Of a stretch of 64,000 nucleotides of DNA, positions 15,001 through 26,600 are shown piece by piece. The stretch covers positions 42,501-106,500 of the forward strand of contig BRXU01000012.1 in assembly GCA_030267565.1 (NCBI GenBank), given 5' to 3'. Every line of letters begins with the position of its first letter. The first letter of the stretch is position 1. Both the position numbers and the translations under genes were made by a program. This DNA comes from Pleodorina starrii (Eukaryota; Chlorophyta; Chlorophyceae; Chlamydomonadales; Volvocaceae). The notes beneath the pieces were generated by a model. That model saw only the letters and a program-made list of their open reading frames with translations, was not told the origin of the DNA and searched no databases.

Positions 15001-18000
15001 GATTTGTACAGCTGAGTCCCCTCCGGCAGGGTCATAAGTCGTGTCATGCCATGAAGAAGGCTACGAACGTTTCGCAGATCAGCCGGAACAAGGATACACG
15101 CTGAGATGCTCGGATCGAATGCCTTGCAGGTTCGGTAGTGTCGTAAGAAAGACGCGAGAAGATGAACGGGAGGGTTCATCCAGATGGTGTGGCCGGAACA
15201 ATCGAAAGTAAGGAAAGAGCGGGTCGGAGAAGCGAAAACCTTACAAATCGAGTTACTGCCGTCATCGTTGGCAGCGGCGTCCAAGGTAAATGTTCGTCCA
15301 ATGCGCTCCTCAAGCTGCGCAATTAGGTCAAGGTCAATCATGCGCGAGTCGTAATCGGGAGCTAGTTTCGAAACGTGCGACCCAGTACGTCCGCCACACA
15401 AAAACGACTGGGCAACTCCCTACTTCGGCGGATTCTGCGGAATCCCCGGGCACGCGGCCTTAATGTGCTTAGCCTGCTGCCCGCACTTAAAGCATCGTCC
15501 CTGGTCCATCCATTCGAACTTCGCCTTGTTCGTCAAAAACGTTCCGGGAACTAGGGGGTTCGGGACGTTCGACGGTTCGTTGGGCTTCTCTTCCGCCATC
15601 CGAAAGGCCCACTGCATCGCTTTCGACATGACACGCCCAGGCCGCGCCGGAGTCGCCTCGTCAGTGCGCGCCTGGTTCGCAGCGGTCGAGTCGCGGTTGT
15701 GGCCCTGACGGTCCTGTCGAGATCGCTTGTTGACAGCTTCAACCCACGACGAGGTCGATGGTCGTTTGCCGTTGTCGTTGGCGTCCTGTCGGGAGTTTCG
15801 GGAACGTTTCTTAGAACCAGAGGCCGCGTAATGCAAAGAAGCGCGCGACTGGCCCTGGGCCCGTGCCTTAAGCTTCTTTTCTTCGCCAATGGCATAGTCG
15901 ACAAGGTCGGTCAAGTTCGCGAATTCGTTGCCATTGCTATCGACACGGCACTGAGCTTGCAGTTCGCGAATCAGGCCCTTACGAAACATCTTCGCCAAGG
16001 CCTTCGAGTCAGTAAATTTCGCACGGCGAGCGATTTCCCGAAAACGAGCATTGTATTCGGCAACACCCTTCGCCGGATCCATTCGCACTTGACCCTCAAG
16101 CAACTGTTCGAGCGCTTCGTCTTCCTTCGTGCGCACCTTGGGGTCGAAGCGGTTCAGAAAATCGCGGAGGAGTTCGGTCAGATCGAACGGCTTGCCGGAC
16201 TGCTTCTGCTCCCTTCGCCAGTCAGCCAGCCAGTCCTGAGCACCGGGCGGGTACTCCTTCACCGCCGTTCGGAACTGCCAAACGGAATCTTCGAGCTGGT
16301 TCGGAATGAATCGCACAGCCCACTCCTGGAAGTCGTTCACAAAGTTGTCGAGGGATCCGTCCTTCGATGGCTGCGGGGGTTCGTTTTTCAAGTGAGGTCG
16401 CAGTTCAGTCCGGTTCGAAACTCCATTCAAAGCAAAACGATCAGCATCAGAATCGTTTCGAGTGCTTACCGATGGCACTGGGGGTCGCGATCCTGATGCG
16501 CTCGCGTTGGCCAAATCGGCCTGCGCGCGAACCAGTTCGAGTTCGGCCTGCTTCAGCTTCAACTGCGTTTCAGCGAGCTGAATCTGAGCAGCAATATCGG
16601 GGTTCGAAGGTCCAGTCGCCGCCTCGGCGCCGGTCGGAGTCGGAGTCGGCGCGGTCCGAGCAGGCGGCGGCTGCTGCCGTTGCTGCTGTTGCCGCTGTTG
16701 CTGCTGGGCCGTGTTCGCAGGGTTCGAAAGGTTCGTAGGGTTCGTAGGGTTCGTAGGGTTCACGTTGTTCGTGTTGCCATCTACGGGCATAGGATCGTTC
16801 GGCAAAGTGTTCGTCTCTGTCGGGTCGGTCATAGCTGAACGTTAGCGTATTGCAAACCTGAGATGCAGAGTCGCGCGAGTAGCTCGCGGATGAGCACTGC
16901 GTCAGTCAGACGGCTTGCTGGCAAGTCACTCAGCATGAACCACTCTGAACCGAAGCCGTAGCGACCTAACGCGTGGAGCACCGCCGACGACTTGAGACTA
17001 GCAAGTCGTGCGGCTCGTTCGTCTGGTGTAAAGTCGAAGCGAGTCAGTGTTGCTGAGACACCAAAGATGTTGTAGTGAGATACGTAGGTAAATACCTTTG
17101 TCTCAGGCCGGCACTGCCCCGGCCACGGTATTTACTACCGTGCTCAGAATCGAATCAGAACTTAACGTCCAGTCATCGTTCTTTCTGTGAGCAAAGACGG
17201 CTTCGAGATTCGTGATTGTCGTACAGATTCTAGAATACTCGTTCAAGAGATATTCTATACTATTCGGAAGGTTCTGTTATCGGTAATTCGATAATCATAA
17301 TCATATTCAATAATTCGTATAAGTACTGTGTAGCCATCACGCTACAACAAGGATACTTATTTTCCTATATACCGACCGGCCACGCACGCACGCAGGTGAC
17401 TAATAACGAAGCAAATGGATGGTATTTCCTCGCGCGCGCACCTCCAGCGTCAGGCGCCCTGTGGTCACAGCCTCAGCCACCATGCGTAGCACCAGAGGAA
17501 CGCCACGGCACGCCTCGGCCAGCTCCTCGGCCTGCTGCAAAGCCACTTCCCCCAAGATGTCCTTGACCATCAGGGCCGCCGCCGCATCACTGATGCGCTC
17601 GACCTGGTGCACCAGCAGGGGTCCGTCCCACGCAGAGCGCCTGTCGTCGAGGTCCTCGCTGCTGGTGGTGGCCCAGATGTGCTGGCGGGATGTCACCAAC
17701 AGGCGCAAGCCGATCGCCCGTCGAATCAGCTGCGGGAACGAATCATCACGCATCCGGCGGCGGCACACGCGCTCAGTATTGCATGCAGGGAAATGCGTGG
17801 AACGGCAGTGCGGGGTAACCAGCACGCAGCAAAGTACAGTACAGTACAGTGGCCATCCAGTTCATTCTGATCGAAAAACGATTGTCGGTCGCCGGGCTTT
17901 AATCTCGCTCAGCTCACATTCGTTCCGTCTGCTTGCTTATGATCCTTACATATCTAGTGTTAGTGACAACAATGAACACATGACTATGAGTACTTCTACT

Positions 18001-20581
18001 AAAGGGATGGAGCATCAGGAAGTTGAGACAGATGCATGGACTATTGATGAGATGGGACGACAGGAGAATCGCTATCTACCTATCCAGATCTATCTATCTA
18101 TCTACATACCTAGCTAGATCGTGCATGACGATTGCCAAGGCTCTCCTCCAATCATTTTGCACTAAAGTTCCGACGTATGTACGTGTAGCATATTTCACGC
18201 ATGCATACGTTATAAATGTCTCGCTGATGCTTCAGGCAGGTACGCCCGCCCCGTTGCAAACTATGTGATTCCTAACGCTGTATCATGCCTTATATATTAA
18301 TAAGTACCGGCCGTATATATTAATACCGGCCGTATATATTAATACCGGCCGTATATATTAATAAAAGTACCGGCCGGCGATGCATGCATGCCAGTTCGGT
18401 GCATCTTTCATGATATACCCGCCCGGGATGGACTCTACATACATATATACAACGGTCCTTGCCTTGTTGAGAAGGCCTCGCAGCTCCTTCGCCCCACTCT
18501 CCTCTGCGAGTGCGTCCTCCGCATTGTCAATCACCAGTAGCAGAGGGCGGCCAAGCGGGGTTCTGCTGCCATCACTGCCGGTGACACTGCTGCTGCCGCC
18601 ACCGGCAGCAGCAGCATCGGTGCTCTGATGATGAATTGCCATGCAGGCGATGACCGTCTTGATGATTTCGCCGGCGATGTCCTTCCTGTCCTGTAGCACG
18701 CAAAATAATAATGCATGTGTCAAAATAAATACTGTAAAACGAAGCAAACCTGAGTTAAGAAGGCATACATGTGTCGTATATATCTTGCTGTGCAGCCCAA
18801 CACCGACAGGCACCGACAGCGTAAGCTTGCGTACGCGCATTTATTTATTACGTATTATACCTGCTGCTGATCCCGCCGCGCACACAGGCAATGCGTGCAC
18901 GAGCGCTAGGCTGTTGCAGGTATATATCGTACAGCCGCGCGTGCGTACCTCGCTATATACTTTTATTTACACTGGTGGCTGCGGAAAATGGCTGGGCCTG
19001 AGAAGAACGCTGGGCACTATGCAAACGACCTTAACCGCGGTATCGAGTCCTTGGTCAGCCCGGAAACGCACTCGGGATACACGAACGAAACAGATTACAT
19101 GAAATACGTCGCCAACACTCTGCCCGACCTCGACATAAGCACCAGCACTCGGACTCTACAGCGCAAGGCGGGCCGACACAAGCACGTTAAACGGTGCTTC
19201 GACTACCTATACGGCCAGCTATGGAGCGCCAAGCTTGCGAGGCGATTTAAAAAAACCAGTGGCACCTGGCCGCCCTGCGTCGTCGGGACATTGCCCCCTA
19301 TGCAACCAACTCGACTCAGGGGCGCACATCCTCGGAGGCTGCCTTCACCCCCGCATGCGAGCCCTATACATACAGCGGCACAACAAGGCGGTCCAAAACA
19401 TTACCAGTACGCTAGCCCGTGGGTCCAATGGAGGCTGTTACACTGTAATGGACGCCGGCCCCGCGGACACCCAACCAGACTACGTGGCCGGCACACGCCT
19501 GCCCAAATGGCTGCTCCCGAGTATTGAGGATGAGAAACGCCTCAAACTCAGGCCCGATATACTCCTTATACCCGACATCCCCCTCCATGAAACGCAAGCG
19601 CAAGGGTACAAGGGACCTCAGGACCCTAGCCAGCACACCGTACACATTGTTGAGGTCGGCTACACCGCCGACACCAACCACACACAGAAACAGCACGACA
19701 AGGCCGTACAACACGCAGAACTGGCCAAACTCCTCACGGAAGCCGGATGGAAGGTCCGCTACACAACACAGGAAGCCATCAGCCTCGGCTTTGCGGGTAC
19801 TATCAGGAAGGACCTACGCCCTCTACTGCACACCCTAGGCACGGGCAGCAAGGAAGCCCGAGCATGCTGCAACGACCTCCACGACCATGCAGTTAGGACA
19901 CTCAACACTATCGTTATAACCCGCAGACAAATGGAACGCAACCCCCATGCGGAACCGACACCGGCCGGCACGTAACCAACGTGGGACAAGTCTTAAGTTC
20001 CTTGCGGTGGTGGGGGCGGGGGGCTGGGACCGGGGAAACCCGTCACCCCACCCCCTCTGCTCCCATAACCCACGCCTCGGCTACCGGCCGGGCGTATCAT
20101 TATTATTATTATTATATACTTTTATTTTGCAATGCTCTAGAATCGATCCTTTTCTCGTCATTCTACAAACAGCCTGCTGGGCCAGAAGAAAAGGAAACGT
20201 CCGTCTAGCGCGCGTCATTGTGGGCATTCTGTGCGTGAGGCACAGCTGCGTGCGTGTATGTATGTATGTATGTATGTATGTATGTATGTATGCTGATGAA
20301 ATCGATTTTTGCAGTAACACTCGCTCAGAACCAAATTACCAAGCCTTAAGCAAACGCAGCCTACTACCGGTAACCTGAGACATCATTATGCATCATCCCT
20401 TCTTAAGTGCACGGCAGCAGCAGCTAGAGGTGTTTGGGCGCAGACGTTTTCTCCTCCGTCCCCAATAAGTCGATCAATATTGAGTGTTACCATTCAAATA
20501 TATATATACATATATATATACATATATATATATGAATGGTAAATATGGAATGGAAAATATGAATGGTAAAATATTTTACCA

Positions 20582-20623
<42 letters not shown>

Positions 20624-23600
20624 TGGTAAAATATGAATGGTAATATATATATATATATATATATATATAATTGATTATATATATATAATGATGATAAATT
20701 ATTGAGATATTTATACAACTATTATTTTGCATCACCAGCCGCGTGACGTGGCGTACCAGGGCGTACCTATCGAGATACCGAGAGCCGAGCTAATCTGAAT
20801 AATGACAACATTTTATGTCGGAGCATCTCCCAGAGAAATCGCGGTCTTGAAACGAATATGCGGACTTTGCCAGCTTCAATAATAAACCTACTGACACTTC
20901 GTTTTATGCCTTCAACAATAACATTGATGAACTATATGCAAAGGATGGATAAAGGGACCTAGCTAGCTCCTTGGTTCGTGTGTGGCCACCCCGCCCGCTA
21001 CCCACCTTGCCCTCCGCAAGCTTCACGCCCAGCGCAGCGCAGAAGCGCGCCTTCACATCCTCTGCGGTGCTCGCCTCGCGCAGGTCGACCCACCGCACGC
21101 CCGCCGGCACCTTACCCGCCTCCACTAAGCGCCGGCCAACGTCGGTCGCCAGCGTTGACTTTCCCATTCCGCCCTCCGCCAGCAGCAGCATTGCCTGACG
21201 GCGGATCATGACCCTCTCAACCACAGCCCTGGCATCCTTGTCCCGGCCGGTGTAGTTGCTGGGTAGCTCTGGCAGTTGCACGCGCCCTGTCAACATGACA
21301 GCTGCTGAGCCCATACCGCCATGAACCAGCTTCTCGACCTGTTCTAGCAGCGGCTCGTTTTGGGTGAAGGCCTGCCTGAGCTCCCAAACGCTCACTTTGC
21401 CATCCTTGCCGGTCTCCGCGCACAAGGCACGTTGGAACCTGTTGCGCTCCACCGACCCGGGTGACAGCAACCGGCAGAGCCGCTCCACAGAGGCGTGGTC
21501 AGCTGTGATCCGTGACAGCTTTTCGGGGAAGGACTCCCAGAACACGGTCCAGGGCACCTCGTAAAGCTGCCGGTACTCGGTTCTCCACAGCAGCTGCAGG
21601 TCAGCTTGTACAATGTAACGCTGCGGGCCCTCATCCTTCTGCGAGCCCAGCTCTGCTTTGACCTGCTCCAATAAAGCGGTCACCTGAAGACAGCCGGCGA
21701 GCGAGGGCGGCGGGGTGTACGTATGCGTGCGTGTTAGTCGACGCTGCGTGCTGCTGTGGCATCCGCGGTCATTAAGCGAGCGAGCCTTTGCTGGTTACAT
21801 ACAGCGTGGCAGTGCGGGTGCGTGCGTGTACACGCCGTCGAGTACAAATATTAAAGTAAGCGCCAATAAATAATAATGATGCATGGATGCACACAAGCAA
21901 TACGTGTTTTGTAAAAAGACAGCTAGCTAGCTATGTCGCAACTGGATGTCGTCTTATATATGTATTTTAATTAAGGAGGAGAAGAACCAAAAACACGATA
22001 GATGTACATACCGGTAACGAAAGCAAGGCTTCGCTACTTCGCAACTAACTATATCTAACGACTTTTATATACGTCTATAGTGGTTCATTGCATATCTGTA
22101 AGTAAGACTTCGTATTTAGCTGTCACATACAGGAAAAATCTACCATCATGTAATACGGTTATTAGCTAGGTGCATGAAGTAACAGCAGCAGTACACTCTG
22201 GGAAAGGATTTTCTCCGTAATGGTATTTTTCTCCGTAATGTGCAGTTTGGACGCCGTAACCTTCAATTTGCCTAATTTACGGAGTTTGGGGAGCCAGCCA
22301 AAGCACATACCATGTTTGTGCAAGTATTCAATACATAGCATTCTTGTAGATACTCAGAAGTACGTATGAAAGATACATAGCGCAGGCACAGCCCATCACT
22401 TTCCATGTACAACTTTTCCGTAAACTTCAGTTCCCCGCCGACTTTACGGGGTTCTTAGCAGCCAGCATATTCGCCATACCCTGTTTCCGCAAGTATAGTT
22501 ATACAGATCAATATAGGATATGGTCAGGATAGCGTACGAGGAATATGTAGTGCAGGCACAGCCCTTGTGTACACTTTTCCAATAAAGGGCAGTTCACCGG
22601 CTTCATCTTAAAAGGCATGAGTAATGTTGAGCCGGCCCTGGATGAACCCATTTCCGCATCACACGGGTAAGGCGTGCGCTGTCACAGTTTCCGGGTTGCG
22701 GGCTGTTGTTTGGGGTCAGTGCCAGAACCGCCGCGCTTGTTGTGCCGAGTATCCCATTAGAAACACAGCCGGCAGACTCCGGAACGCACGGGTGCTGCGG
22801 GCGTGGAGAGCAGCGGCTGCACGGGTGGTTGCAGCGCTGAGCCGGCCCTGGATGAACCCATTTCCGCATCACACGGGTAAGGCGCGCGCTGTCACAGTTT
22901 CCGGGGTGCGGGCTGTTGTTTGGGGTCAGTGCCAGAACCGCCGCGCTTGTTGTGCCGAGTATCCCATTAGAAACACAGCCGGCAGACTCCGGAACGCACG
23001 GGTGCTGCGGGCGTGGAGAGCAGCGGCTGCACGGGTGGTTGCAGCGCTGAGCCGGCCCTGGATGAACCCATTTCCGCATCACAGGGGTAAGGCGCGCGCT
23101 GTCACAGTTTCCGGGGTGCGGGCTGTTGTTTGGGGTCAGTGCCAGAACCGCCGCGCTTGTTGTGCCGAGTATCCCATTAGAAACACAGCCGGCAGACTCC
23201 GGAACGCACGGGTGCTGCGGGCGTGGAGAGCAGCGGCTGCACGGGAGGTTGCAGCGCTGAGCCGGCCCTGGATGAACCCATTTCCGCATCACACGGGTAA
23301 GGCGCGCGCTGTCACAGTTTCCAGGGTGCGGGCTGTTGTTTGGGGTCAGTGCCAGAACCGCCGCGCTTGTTGTGCCGAGTATCCCATTAGAAACACAGCC
23401 GGCAGACTCCGGAACGCACGGGTGCTGCGGGCACGGAGAGCAGCGGCTGCACGGGAGGTTGCAGCGCTGAGCCGGCCCTGGATGAACCCATTTCCGCATC
23501 ACACGGGTAAGGCGCGCGCTGTCACAGTTTCCGGGGTGCGGGCTGTTGTTTGGGGTCAGTGCCAGAACCGCCGCGCTTGTTGTGCCGAGTATCCCATTAG

Positions 23601-26600
23601 AAACACAGCCGGCAGACTCCGGAACGCACGGGTGCTGCGGGCACAGAGAGCAGCGGCTGCACGGGAGGTTGCAGCGCTGAGCCGGCCCTGGATGAACCCA
23701 TTTCCGCATCACACGGGTAAGGCGCGCGCTGTCACAATTTCCGGGGTGCGGGCTGTTGTTTGGGGTCAGTGCCAGAACCGCCGCGCTTGTTGTGCCGAGT
23801 ATCCCATTAGAAACACAGCCGGCAGACTCCGGAACGCACGGGTGCTGCGGGCGTGGAGAGCAGCGGCTGCACGGGAGGTTGCAGCGCTGAGCCGGCCCTG
23901 GATGAACCCATTTCCGCATCACACGGGTAAGGCGCGCGCTGTCACAGTTTCCGGGGTGCGGGCTGTTGTTTGGGGTCAGTGCCAGAACCGCCGCGCTTGT
24001 TGTGCCGAGTATCCCATTAGAAACACAGCCGGCAGACTCCGGAACGCACGGGTGCTGCGGGCGTGGAGAGCAGCGGCTGCACGGGTGGTTGCAGCGCTGA
24101 GCCGGCCCTGGATGAACCCATTTCCGCATCACACGGGTAAGGCGCGCGCTGTCACAGTTTCCGGGGTGCGGGCTGTTGTTTGGGGTCAGTGCCAGAACCG
24201 CCGCGCTTGTTGTGCCGAGTATCCCATTAGAAACACAGCCGGCAGACTCCGGAACGCACGGGTGCTGTGGGCGTGGAGAGCAGCGGCTGCACGGGAGGTT
24301 GCAGCGCTGAGCCGGCCCTGGATGAACCCATTTCCGCATCACACGGGTAAGGCGCGCGCTGTCACAGTTTCCGGGGTGCGGGCTGTTGTTTGGGGTCAGT
24401 GCCAGAACCGCCGCGCTTGTTGTGCCGAGTATCCCATTAGAAACACAGCCGGCAGACTCCGGAACGCACGGGTGCTGCGGGCGTGGAGAGCAGCGGCTGC
24501 ACGGGAGGTTGCAGCGCTGAGCCGGCCCTGGATGAACCCATTTCCGCATCACAGGGGTAAGGCGCGCGCTTTCACAGTTTCCAGGGTGGGGGAAGTTGTT
24601 TGGGGTCAGTGCCAGCACAGCCGCGCTTGTTGTGCCGAGTATCCCATCAGACACACAGCCGGCAGACTCCGGAACGCACGGGTGCTGCGGGCGTGGAGAG
24701 CAGCGGCTGCACGGGAGGTTGCAGCGCTGAGCCGGCCCTGGATGAACCCATTTCCGCATCACAGGGGTAAGGCGCACGCTTTCACAGGGTGCGGGCTGTT
24801 GTTTGGGGTCAGTGCCAGAACCGCCGCGCTTGTTGTGCCGAGTATCCCATTAGAAAAACAGCCACCTATCTCCGGCCCCGAGCCCCTGCCTCCCACGTCA
24901 GGCCCCGAGATTGGTAAATCAGTCTCCGGCCCCGGCCCCCTTGCACCCATGTCCGGCCCCTAGCCCCTGCCGCCTGTGCCCAGCCCCGAGCTCCTTGAAC
25001 CAATCTCCGGCCACCAGTTGCAGCCACCCATCTACAGCCCCCAGCCCCTGCCTCCCATCGGCCCCGAGCTCCTTGAATCAGATCAATCTCCCGCCCCGAG
25101 CTCCTTGCACCAATTTCCAGCCCCCGAGGTCCTGCCACCAATCTCCCGCCCCAAGCCTCAGCCACTCATGGGCCCCCCGAGCCCCTGCCACCTATTTCCG
25201 GTCCCCGTTCTCCTTGCACATCTCCAGCCCCGAGCCTCTGCCACCAATGTCCGGCCCCGTGCACACGCATTACACTCATGTTCCCATGGCCCAAGTGTTC
25301 AATTCCAACCCCCGCCCCCGCCCCATGAGCCCCGGGCCCGAGTTCCCAGACAGCCGTCACCCAAGCCCAGGCCCCAGCTCGAGCTCCCAGTCCCCACCCC
25401 CAGCCACCCCCAGACGCCAAAGCCCAGCCCTCCAGCTTTAGGCCAAGTGTCCAAGGATCAGCTCCAGCCTCAATGCCTAACTGTGTTAGCCCCAGCCCCC
25501 AAACAAAAGCCTTGAAGCCTCAGACCCTAGCCCCAGCCCCATAGCCTTATGAGCCAGTCTGCCCCGGGCGGAAAGGGAAGAAAGACAGGGTGCGTGGGGG
25601 CCTTGGGGCACTTGGGGTATGGCTGACAGCTGTGCTGTCGCAGTTCTATTGCAACGCAATAATGCAAGAATTTGCTTATTGAGATTCGGGACCGTAAACA
25701 TTACAACAAATGACGACTAGCGTCATTTTTCGTTGGGATGCATGCAGGCATGCACCGACAAAACGCCGCAGGAAGGCCTTGCGCACCACATTAACGCCAA
25801 TGACGGTAAGAATTTGCGTTGTAAAGGTGTCCTTTCAAGTGTGAATGGCTTAGAAGAGCGAGCAGCGAGGAGCCCGATGTCAGCCGGCAGACTCCGGAAC
25901 GCACGGGTGCTGCGGGCGTGGAGAGCAGCGGCTGCACGGGTGGTTGCAGCGCTGAGCCGGCCCTGGATGAACCCATTTCCGCATCACACGGGTAAGGCGC
26001 GCGCTGTCACAGTTTCCGGGGTGCGGGCTGTTGTTTGGGGTCAGTGCCAGAACCGCCGCGCTTGTTGTGCCGAGTATCCCATTAGAAACACAGCCGGCAG
26101 ACTCCGGAACGCACGGGTGATGCGGGCGTGGAGAGCAGCGGCTGCACGGGAGGTTGCAGCGCTGAGCCGGCCCTGGATGAACCCATTTCCGCATCACACG
26201 GGTAAGGCGCGCGCTGTCACAGTTTCCGGGGTGCGGGCTGTTGTTTGGGGTCAGTGCCAGAACCGCCGCGCTTGTTGTGCCGAGTATCCCATTAGAAACA
26301 CAGCCGGCAGACTCCGGAACGCACGGGTGCTGCGGGCGTGGAGAGCAGCGGCTGAACGGGAGGTTGCAGCGCTGAGCCGGCCCTGGATGAACCCATTTCC
26401 GCATCACACGGGTAAGGCGCGCGCTGTCACAGTTTCCAGGGTGGGGGAAGTTGTTTGGGGTCAGTGCCAGCACAGCCGCGCTTGTTGTGCCGAGTATCCC
26501 ATCAGACACACAGCCGGCAGACTCCGGAACGCACGGGTGCTGCGGGCGTGGAGAGCAGCGGCTGCACGGGAGGTTGCAGCGCTGAGCCGGCCCTGGATGA

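Larger units (their letters stand above)
11110..17349 (-). mobile_element. Intact Ty3/gypsy chromovirus (6240 bp)
   Basis: Full-length LTR retrotransposon in the same orientation as the host NLR gene, inside its intron between 17442 and 10715. The two 282-bp LTRs (11110-11391, 17068-17349) read identical base for base and run TGTTGTAG...CTACAACA. A 5-bp target-site duplication AGGAT flanks it (11105-11109, 17350-17354). It carries gag (16832-15420) and pol with protease, RT, RNase H, integrase and a C-terminal chromodomain. Identical LTRs, a perfect TSD and open frames indicate a recent insertion. Confidence 0.97.

Noticed and set aside
22603..24963. Two antiparallel frames of more than 720 codons with 70-residue repeats
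   Set aside because: A 210-bp unit free of stops keeps every copy open on both strands. There is no start context or domain, the block lies inside an NLR intron, and the change pattern between units is not codon-biased.
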